Shown here: in pieces, positions 55,675 through 64,000 of the stretch | Layout: each line of letters starts with the position of its first letter | How positions within the stretch are numbered: position 1 is the first letter of the stretch | Assembly: GCF_020906515.1 (NCBI RefSeq) | Contig: NC_085850.1 | Coordinates: 372,001-436,000, forward strand | Direction: 5' to 3' | Source: Vanrija pseudolonga | Taxonomy: Eukaryota > Basidiomycota > Tremellomycetes > Trichosporonales > Trichosporonaceae | Length of the DNA stretch: 64,000 nt | Translations under genes and position numbers: made by a program | The notes under the pieces: generated by a model | Database searches by the model: none | What the model was told of the DNA's origin: nothing | The model's input: only the letters and a program-made list of their open reading frames with translations

Positions 55675-58600
55675 CTATCTACGGCCGCCACCACCACCCC
55701 AGCGGTTACCCTGTGGGCCAGTGGGCGGTGGGTACCTGTCATTTCCACCACCCCAGCCTCCCTGGCCCCCGGGGCCTCTAGGCGGCGGGCCACCGCGGCC
55801 CTGTCCAGGCGGTGGGCTGCGGTAGCCATAGGGGGCCATGTGTGGCGGGGGTGCGCGGCCACCGCCCGAAGGGCCTGGCGGGCTGCGGTACCCGTACGGG
55901 TCGTGCTGTGGCCTGTTGTTGTCGTACTGGCCCCGCGGGTCGTACCCGGGGTTGTACTCGTCGTCCCTGCGCCCATAGTCCTGCGGCGGGGCATACGGCG
56001 CCGGCGGAGGAGGGTAGTACCCCATCGGCGGCGGCCTGTGGTTGCCAGGCAGGGTAGGCGGTGGCGGAGGTGGGGGCCGGTTCGGCTGCGAGCCGATCAC
56101 GTTCGCGATGGCCGTCGGGTTGAGGCTCGCGAGCAGGCCCTGGAGGTTGGGCAGCTTCGGCGCCGGCGTCGGCTCGGGCGGCGCGACGGGCGACCTGATC
56201 GCTGGGGGCTGCTGCTGCTTCTGTGGGGGGCGGTACGGCTGGTGTGGGAGCGGCGCGGGCGGCGCGCGGCGCTGTGGTTCAGCGGGCGACTGCACCGTCG
56301 CTGGCGGCGTGTCCCTGTTGACGACGAAGACGCCGATAAAGACCGACTCGGCGCGGCCGTCCTTCGGCAGCGCGTAGTTGTCCAGCAGGTCCATGAGCTC
56401 TGGGGTCGGGTCCGACGGGCGCAAGGGGATGAGGTACAGCTCGCGCGCGACGCCGCGAGGTGGGCGGTCGCCGTACGGGTGGTAGATTCCATGGCGGCTG
56501 CAGTGGTCAGCATGGTCACTATCCTGACGTTACACTTACTCCCTCTGGACGTGAAACTCGACAATCTCGTTAAACGCAGCCCGCTCGTCGGCGCTTGCCT
56601 TGTCGTCGAGCGTGAACACGACCGTAACGAGCTCTTTGGTGCGGTCCATCCGCCGGTCGGAGAGGTACTGCAGGCTGTGGGCTGTCGGCACGCGGCCCGT
56701 GATGGCGATAACGGGCTGCGGTAGCAAGCGCCCCCAGTACTCGTCTGGCGGTGGGGCAGACACGCGGCCAGCGGCGAGGCGCAGCTGTACCGGCGGGACA
56801 TGGGGCGACTCCTTGGCCGGGTTGGAGAGCCCGCCTGTCCAGCCCGCCGGCTTGTCGAGGAAGACTTGCAGCGCGGTCTTCTCCTCGTCAATGTTCATGT
56901 CGTCATTGAGCACCTCGTCCTCCTCGTCCTCGTCGACGGCATCGGGCACGATATCGCTCAGGTCAATCTTCTGGTCCTCGTCGTCAAAGTCGATGGCCTC
57001 CTTGACCTCTTCTTCAATGTTCGAGCCCCACGCCGACTGGAGGGACACGGCAGGCGCGCGGGGTGGGAGATTGGCTGACGACTTGCGGCGCAGGATGGGC
57101 GACTTGGGCGACGCGGTCGCGGCTGCGGGCGAGCCGGTGATTGTCTGGGGCGAGGCGGCCACTTCGACCGACTCGCGGCGCACAGGGCTGGGCGGGACGG
57201 GCGCTGGCTCGGCCACGCCACTCTCACGCCGTCGCTGCGCCTCTTCGAGCCGCACAATCTCGCTCATCTCCGCCTCGCGCCGGTCCTCGGCCTTCTCGAA
57301 GCCGTCACGCCCGATGCGCACTTCGCCCGTCATGTCGTCCTTCATCCTGACAGTCTGCCGCAGTGCCTCCTGCTTCGCCTTGTTGATCACCTCGAGCTGC
57401 TCGGCGGACGCTAGCTGCTCAGAGTTGAGGAGGGCGAGCTTGGCTGGTGGGAGAATGCCGTCGACAATCTCCTGCTTCAGGTCTGGCCGAACATCCTTGG
57501 ACAGCGACGAGTGGAGAAGGTTGAATTGTGCCCTGGGCTGTCAGCTCGTCACCAGCATCAACACCCACTTGTACCGTCCACCCGCGGCCTCCTTGCCCTT
57601 GATGATCTCCTTGAAGTTGGCAAAGATCGCAGCTTCAAGGGTGCGGCCGTACTCCTCGGCAAACTCGGCGCTCATCTTCTCCTCGCCATATATTGACCTG
57701 ATCGTCGCGGCCATCTTGTCGAGAACATACTGTCGTGCAGGTGGAAGTGCTTCAGATGCATTGGAGCTGGAGGCCTTCCTAGGGGGTTCTGGACGCTTGG
57801 GCTTTGCCTCAGACTTGGACAAGCGGCGCGCTGCCGGGGCCGTAGCTGCGGCGAACGAAGGCTTCCTCGCGCGCTTGGTAGGCCGGCGAGGCTTGTCGTC
57901 GTCGCTTTCGGCATCTGACTCGGCTTCACTTGGAGCAGCTTCTGATTCATCGTCCTCCGACTCGCTGGCAGACTTTGGAGACGCTGGATCTTCTGGTGGT
58001 GGCGAGGTCTATGTGGGTTAGAGCTGAGTCAAACGAGTCGGTACCCACCGCCTTCTTCTTCCCTGAGGCCTTGCGCTTGCCTGTGACTTTGACTTCGACG
58101 TCGGACGGTGGCTTTGGCGACGGGAAAGTCTCGAGGTCGTGGATTTCTGGGCAGGTCAGTATATCGCAAGGCTGTGGAAGTGGGATAGGGTGGAGGAGGG
58201 GAAGGGGGAGTCACGCATGGGGGTGGGGGCGGTGGTACAGGTGGAGGATCGACGGGAAGCCGAAGCCTAGGCGGCAACGAACAAGACAGTCGCGTTGGGC
58301 GCCTCGGCGACGTGCGAGACATCCACAGGCACTACCGTCGCCGAACCCCTTCGGGCTCGGACATGGGTGCCTCCGTGTCCGCATGCGCACCAACAGTCCT
58401 CCGACGGCATGGCAGCGCAACATCGACGTCATGCACACGGCCCAGTACCTTGGCGTTTGACGCCGTGCGGCGCCGCGCCGTGCCGCCCGTCACATCCTCC
58501 CCAGTCTTCGCTTCCGATGCGCCCTCGACACAACACGTTGGCAGATCCTCGCGATTCCTCGCTCCCTTGGTGCTCGCTCGCAGGTGCGGTAAGACGACGA

Positions 58601-59434
58601 GACGACGAGACGAGACGACGTTCCAAGCCCACAGGTGGTAAGACGACCCAAGCCAGCCCATGCAGGGACCCATGCTACTGGACCTCGGCACAAGCGCGTC
58701 TGAAAACTACAACTACGGGTGTGGAGTGGGGTGTGTCGAGATCTACATAGCACAGAGCGCGGGCATTGCCGACACCGCTGCGCGTGAGTCGTGAGATTGA
58801 ACTTACTCGTCGTCTTCTTGCCCGTCTTCTCCTCGCACTCGGTACACACGTAATTGTCTGCAGTGTTGGTGTTGATCTTACGATGACGAGCGCGGGACTT
58901 ACGGATGCGCTCGGCCTCCTCCGGATCGAGGTTGAGGCAGTCGAAGTGGAACCTGTGGTGTCAGGGAGGTTCAGATGGTCAGAATGTACAAGCGCTCGAG
59001 CCGGGGAATGCGAGAAGGCGGCACAGACGCCACCGTCTCGACCTCCAACGCAACATCACGTCCAACGCTGCTCGACTTGCGCACAATACTCACCAGTTAC
59101 CGCACTCTCCGCACTCGATCATCGGCCCGGGCCGGGCTTCCTTGCAGACGCAGTACTTGGACTTGCGGTACTTTGTCGGCGCGGGTGCTGCGCCCCTCTT
59201 GGGCCTCTCCTTGCCTTTGCGCGACGGCTCGGCAGTAGCAGTGGCCTCGGCGGCGCTCTCAGCGACAGGCTGCTCTGGAGCCGGGGTCGACGCTGCGCTC
59301 GCACGAGCCTTGGCGGCGGCTAAGAGCTTCTCCGTGTCCTCACTGTCGATGGCGCGGCTCGATTTTTGCCGTATTCTGCTCGACGTGCGTGTCGCTACCG
59401 GCGCTGTGGATGGTCCTGCTTCTGCTGTTGTCAT
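55675..59434 (-). CDS. Bye1/PHF3/DIDO-type PHD - TFIIS-like - SPOC protein
   Basis: Bye1-type proteins bind elongating RNA polymerase II through a TFIIS-like domain and read H3K4me3 by the PHD finger. In order: Ser/Ala basic tail; PHD finger KYCVCKEARPGPMIECGECG then FHFDC and YVCTEC over small exons; basic linker; TFIIS central domain (ARQYVLDKMAATIRSIYG...SSLSKDVRPDLKQEIVDG); acidic linker; SPOC domain (VIAITGRVPTAHSLQYLSD...ELYLIPLRPSDPTPEL); and a Pro/Gly/Arg-rich tail with repeated PYGYRSPP-type units. No TFIIS zinc ribbon is present, as expected for Bye1. One intron, 58806-58147, is 660 nt, more than ten times the local norm. The start codon is at 59434. Confidence 0.88.
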
Positions 59435-59876
59435 TGTTGAAAGGGTTAGTGGGTTTCTCGTTGGATGGATGATGGACAAGAAGATGAGCGAGATGGGTCA
59501 AGACGGCCCGGTCTTGGCTCTTGGCTGCTCTCGTGACCAAGCCCCAACCCAGGTACTGTGGCAAATCCAAATCAACATTTGACACACACGTCATTTGATA
59601 TAATTAATTCCGTCAGAACGCGTGGTCGTGGGCCGAGCAGTGGGTGTGACGCTGCGGCGGGCGGCTCGGCGGCGATGCGACGACGAGCACAGCAGCGCTG
59701 CAACAAGCTGGCTCCTTGGTCGACGACGACGGCGCGTCGAGACACTACATCGTCCTCCTCAACGTCCGACAACGACAACATCAAAGACTTGCTTGAAGCG
59801 TTGCAGCGCCTTTCATCGGCCCCTACGCAAGCACCTACCCCGCTACCCAGCAGCGCACAGCACCCAGTAGCCCACC
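59435..59876. promoter_or_regulatory. Bye1 / SCAMP divergent promoter region
   Basis: This 442 bp lies between divergent start codons. It is GC-rich with CGACGA repeats near 59725-59790. No recognised motif. Confidence 0.5.
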
Positions 59877-61044
59877 ATGAGCAGTATGTTTACCTCCACC
59901 GCCCTACCTCCACGTACCACGCTGCCGCCGCCGCCGCCAAGCCGCAGCGGCGCAGCGGTGCAGCACCGACCTCCAACCCTCGGCCGTGCGTGAGCGCCAG
60001 CTGACATATCCAGGCCACTACGGCGGTCAGCCTCTCGACGCCAACCCGTTCGCGGACCCACAAAACCCGTTCCAGCAGTCGAATGCGTCGGCCTTCTCGC
60101 TTGAGAGCGTCGGCCGCGCGACGCCGACCGGCGGCGCCGCCAACATTGGCGCCTATGTCGCTGACCACGACCGCCGCGCCCAGGAGCTCGAGCAGAAGCA
60201 GCGCGAGCTCGAGGCACGGGAACGCCAGCTCCAGCAGCGCGAGGCCGAGGTCGAGCAGCTCAAGCCCAACTGGCCGCCTTGTGAGTGTCGCGCAGAGTGC
60301 AACGTGCGCGCGCAGCAGAAGATCGTATATGCGACGGATCCACGCGGTGCCGTGCCAGAACTCTACTGACCGCCCAGTCGTCCCTATTCTCGTTCACCGC
60401 ATCGAGCTCATCCCGCCCGAGCAGCAGAAGGCGGCCAAGCTGACATACACCTACTGGCTCTCCCTTGTTGTGGCTCTCGTGCTCAACTTTGTGGTGTCGC
60501 TCCTCCACCTCTTTGTCGGTGGATCAGTGTGAGTAGTAGCGACTGCGTTAATGCAGGTTACTGACCCCCCCAAGTGGAGGCCTCATCTCCTCGGCCGTGT
60601 TCCTGGCTTTCATCAGCATCTTCTCTTTCGTCCTCTGGTACTACCCCATCTACACGGGCTGGCGCCGGCTCCACAAGAGGGGCGCTGCTCTCCTTTTCTG
60701 TAAGCTGAAGCTCTTCCGACAGCCAGCTGACCCCAGACATGTTCTTCATCTTCTTCTCGTTCCACATCATCTTCTGCCTGTACATGGCCATTGGCATCGG
60801 CGCCGGCGGCTCGGGCGGCCTGTACAGCACGATCAAGCTCATGATTGAGCACCACTGGGTCGCGGGCATCTTCGGCATCATCACCTCGATCTTCTGGATC
60901 TTCCAGCTCGTCGGCGGCCTGGTGATCTTCCGCCTCATCTGGAACTTCAAGAACGGCAACTCGGAGATCAGCTTTGCGAACGCCAAGACCGAGTTCCAGG
61001 GCCTCGGAGCGCTCTTCAAGCTCTTCCGCGCAACGACCGGTTAA
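59877..61044 (+). CDS. Secretory carrier membrane protein (SCAMP)
   Basis: SCAMPs are four-helix membrane proteins of the trans-Golgi and endosome recycling route. Coding starts with a 7-nt exon (ATGAGCA, 59877-59883); after the intron 59884-60013 the protein continues SHYGGQPLDANPFADPQNPF, with two NPF motifs that bind EH-domain endocytic proteins. A coiled coil follows (EQKQRELEARERQLQQREAE), then four membrane helices: YWLSLVVALVLNFVVSLLHL, ISSAVFLAFISIFSFVLWYY, MFFIFFSFHIIFCLYMAIGI and IFGIITSIFWIFQLVGGLVI. The ends FRLIWNF and the FANAKTEFQGLG tail are family-like. Short introns lie at 60281-60378, 60528-60573 and 60701-60736. Confidence 0.93.
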
Positions 61045-61970
61045 GCAGGTCGCAGAGGCTGCAGTCGGGCGTGGAGGCGGGAACGTACGAACGTACCGGC
61101 CAGGCGTGGAGTGAGCGACCCGGGCATCAGCCCGGGGTGGAGTGCGAGCTGGGGTGGAATCGATGGAATCATAGAGTATTACCGCGTGGCCCTACCGGGG
61201 CTGCCGGGCGCCTGCCCTACGCAGGTGATGAGGCACGAACTCGACGTGGACGTGTATAGTATCATCCCTAGACAACACAAAACACTAGCCAGCGGACAGG
61301 TGTTGTCCGCTTGGCCTCCACGCTTGATGATGAATGACGAGTTTGGTGCAATGGGGGGTGGAGTGGGTGGAGTGGGTGAGCACGGCATGTCCATGGGCAG
61401 CCTCGGGCCTCTGACGAGCTTCATGCAGACTGATGATCGGGGTGACGCTCCTTCGGGAGCTGTGCAACGGCCAACTCCACCGTGGCATTGAACTTTGTGT
61501 CAGTTGCCCGCCTGGCTCGAATGTGGCACTGGCTCGTTCACGTTTGTGGCACAAGGTGCACAACAAGTAAGTACAATCGTCATGTCATCAAGTCTGGATC
61601 TATGTATAAACAAGTATGCCTACTCCAAGAGGAGGTACAGCATTCTCAACTCGCCGGGTCTCTCTCTGCCTATCTATGGTATATCCCAAGCCTGCTCCAC
61701 CTCATCGCGGCCCATGTGTCCTCCCACCCCCATCTCGTCCCAGCCATCTCCCCTCCTCCCCTCCCCTTGTCCTTCCCCTTCCCCTACCTCACCCTACTTC
61801 CAAATAGGGTTATTCCGCCAGTCCCCGTAAAGTTCATCGCGCCGCGCGTTAAGCATGTCTCGGTGGGCGATGTACCCGTCCCGGTACTGCTGGGCCTCGC
61901 TCGGGCCGGCTTCAGAGTCGGCGTCGGACGTCTCAGAGCTGGCTGTGAGCGTCCGTCCAGGGGGGGGTCC
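61045..61970. other. Convergent intergenic region with a GC hairpin
   Basis: This 926 bp separates the SCAMP 3' end (+) from the 3' end of the serine-rich gene (-). It contains a perfect hairpin (next entry), a GAACGTAC direct repeat at 61081-61096 and C/T-rich sequence 61690-61800. No gene is seen. Confidence 0.6.
61119..61136 (+). repeat. Perfect GC-rich inverted repeat (hairpin)
   Basis: CCCGGGC, loop ATCA, GCCCGGG: a 7-bp all-GC stem 75 bp beyond the SCAMP stop codon, probably in its 3' UTR. Confidence 0.7.
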
Positions 61971-64000
61971 TCACGCGGGCGGGAGAGCGTATGGCTCCTC
62001 GGGCTCCTGCCACTCGCCGTCGGAGTCGGGGTAGCCCTGGGGAGTTAGTGCTGGTACAAGGGGGGTGGAAGGGGACTCACGAAGGGGTGCGCGTCGCTCG
62101 AGCCCCGCGAGCGCGCCGTGACGGTGCTGCTGGCCGTGCTGGAACCCGCGACGCTGCCTACCGCACTGCCGGCATAGCTGTTGGCGATGCTACCCGCAAC
62201 GTTCGAGCGCACAGAGCCGGCGACACTTGGGGCAACACGGGAGCGGGTAGAACCGTTGCGGCTTCCAACCGAGGCCGCCACACTGCGTGCCACACTACCA
62301 GCGACGCTGCCCGTGGCCGAGACAGAGGAGCTCGCGCGGCTACCACGAACCGTACTGGCGTCGGAGGTGGTGCTGGAGCCGGCGACACTGCCCCCGCCCT
62401 GACCAAACTCCGAAGCACCAGTGTCGGTGAGTCGGTCGTCCTCGTCCCACGTCTCGCCGTACTGGTCCCAGTCGATCTCGTCGAGGTTCACCTCGCCCAG
62501 TGCCTTCAGCTCACGGTGGAACGATGACGTGGAGGCACGCGAGGCTGAGGAGGTCGACGACGAAGCCACTGAGCTGGGGGCCCGGGAGGGGAGCTTGGAC
62601 GACGAAGCATGGGCGTTGGGAGCGCGGTTGGACGACGACGGGTGGAAGATCTCGCGGTAGTCGGGCTCCTTGTTGGCAAGCGTGTTGCTCTGCGTGATCG
62701 CCCACATCAACTCCGAGTCCGCGTCGGTGGGGGCGGGAGACGCGCCGCGGACGGTCGCTACGTCATCATCCTCCCTCCAGCCCGAGCCACTGCCGCGGCC
62801 GCGGCTGCCCGATGCCGAGTTTCGGGAGCCCCGGGAGCCCTTTGACGACGAAGAGCTCGCCACCGAACGAGTGTCCTCCGGCTGGGCCCGGGTCCACGAC
62901 GCGCCGCTACCTGTGCTGCGGGGGGCGCTGTGGGTCGAGGAGGGAGCCTGGCTGGTGCGAGAGCGGCGGCCGGACGACGACGGAGCGCTGGCCTCCGAGG
63001 GAGCGTTGCTGGGGGTATCTGGGATGACCCGGATGGAGGGGGGACGGCGCGCGGTCGAAGCTACTGATGCGGCTGAGCCGGCTACTGACGAGCGAGCCAC
63101 CGACGGGGCGCCACTGGGCTCGTAGCCGAGTGGGATGGGCCAGTTGCCGGGAGTGATAGGGCCCGCGTCGCGACTGTCGCTGCGGCCGTGCTGGGAGTGG
63201 CGGGCCGTCCTGGACGCCGAAGTGGAGCCCGCGGCAGACGCGGCATCGCTTCCGTGGTGGGAGGTGCGCGAGCGGTGCGAGGACTTCGAGCTGGCGACTG
63301 AGGGGGCGATACTGCTGCGCGGGGCGCTGCCGCCACGCGACTGGCGTGAGTGGCGCCACTCGACATCGTCGTCGCGGCTGGCGGTGCTGCTGCTGTACGC
63401 GCGGCGAGCAGCCGCAGAGTCGGGACCGTACGCCTCCTGCCAGCGCGCCACCTCCCGTGCACCCAAGCGGTCACGCGACGGACCCGCCGAACCACCCACA
63501 TGGAGGTCATTGAACTCGCGGGGCACCTTGAGCGCGTCCAGGTAGTCGGGGTCGTTGGGGTCCTCGACCGAGTACGCTGGGGCCGGGTTGTAGATGGTCG
63601 ACGAGGCGGATGAGTGCGTGGACGAGGTGGAAGAGCGGGTACGCGGGGCAGGGGGGACGGTGACAGAGGGAGTGGGGGAAGGGGGAGTGGGGGCAGCGGG
63701 AGCGGGGGCAGGAGGAGCGGGGGAAGGGGGGGCCGGGGCATGGTAGGAAGCCGTAGAACTCGCCGAGGAGCGCGTAGACGAGCGGACTGTGGACTCCGAG
63801 GGCGGAGCCCATGTGGGCGCTGTGAATGAGCGGACGGTGGATGTCGATGATGAAGACGAGCGAATAGTGGACGCCGAGGATGAAGACGATGGGGCGACTG
63901 AAGGGGACGACGGGACCACGGAACCGTGGTCAGACTGGTCCTCGTTCTCTGCCTCGGTCGCCTCCCCGCTGTTGCTCACGCTCGACGTGCCATTGCCGTT
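61971..64000 (-). CDS. Serine-rich low-complexity protein of unknown function (5' partial)
   Basis: The frame is open to the right edge of the window (reading NGNGTSSVSNSGEATE at the edge), so the start is outside. About 650 residues are visible: Ser/Thr-rich runs (SSSSTSTVRS), a Pro/Ala stretch, one ordered-looking patch (SVEDPNDPDYLDALKVPREF), further Ser/Arg runs, a second patch (ELKALGEVNLDEIDWDQYGE), and a repeated SVAGS / SVARS / SVAAS motif near the end. A final intron (about 62079-62034) joins HPF to GYPDSDGEWQEPEEPYALPP and the stop. There is no membrane helix or recognised domain. The many Ser near Arg or Asp suggest heavy phosphorylation. I cannot assign a role. Confidence 0.6.

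Noticed and set aside
56600-58021. 473-residue plus-strand frame over the Bye1-type gene
   Set aside because: Serine-rich shadow opposite the TFIIS and SPOC exons.

Overview
This 64 kb window is nuclear DNA from a GC-rich basidiomycete fungus. The evidence is many 35-60 nt GT-AG introns with CTNAC-type branch points just before the acceptor, strongly C-ending codons in the best-expressed gene, and a single gene fusing spermidine synthase to saccharopine dehydrogenase, an arrangement known from basidiomycetes such as Cryptococcus. A tremellomycete, perhaps of the Trichosporonales, is my inference; nothing in the window fixes the species. I see no rRNA, tRNA, CRISPR array, transposon or virus-derived element.

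Layout. 0-15 kb holds cell-division genes: the 3' part of an XMAP215/Stu2 TOG-array protein (+), the Ran GEF RCC1 (-), and a Wee1 kinase (+) head-to-head with RCC1. 15-30 kb is metabolic: a degenerate ketopantoate-reductase-like protein (+), an MFS sugar transporter (-) divergent from a phytanoyl-CoA-dioxygenase-type enzyme (+), the SPE3-LYS9 fusion (+) convergent with arginase (-), and a secreted sialidase-like/lectin-like protein (-). 31-45 kb is nuclear and signalling: a Nur1/Mug154 nuclear-rim protein (-) divergent from Rim20/PalA (+), a GCNA-type SprT protease (-), a Ufo1-type F-box/WD40/UIM protein (-) divergent from a JHD1 JmjC demethylase (+). 45-52 kb carries mitochondrial GatB (+), a PTC7-type PP2C phosphatase (+) and an intronless secreted laccase-like multicopper oxidase (-). 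54-64 kb has an HP1 protein (-), a Bye1/PHF3-type PHD-TFIIS-SPOC protein (-), SCAMP (+), and the 3' part of a serine-rich protein (-) that runs off the right edge.

How genes may work together (inference). Arginase makes ornithine, which feeds polyamines, and the convergent neighbour makes spermidine; they share a 430 bp 3' region with a three-copy repeat. RCC1 and Wee1, both restraining premature mitosis, share a 1.6 kb promoter region. Five or six chromatin or nuclear-envelope genes (Nur1, GCNA, JHD1, HP1, Bye1) lie within 30 kb, but their different orientations argue against a true cluster. The most unusual items are the PanE-like pseudoenzyme, the PTC7 intron that stays open in frame, the complete GCNA architecture, the non-canonical axial position in the oxidase, and the sialidase-like gene whose intron is built from tandem repeats. 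Exon coordinates come from reading splice motifs and frames by eye; for TOG, RCC1, Wee1, the PanE-like gene, the transporter, PhyH, SPE3-LYS9 and arginase the exons add up to intact frames.
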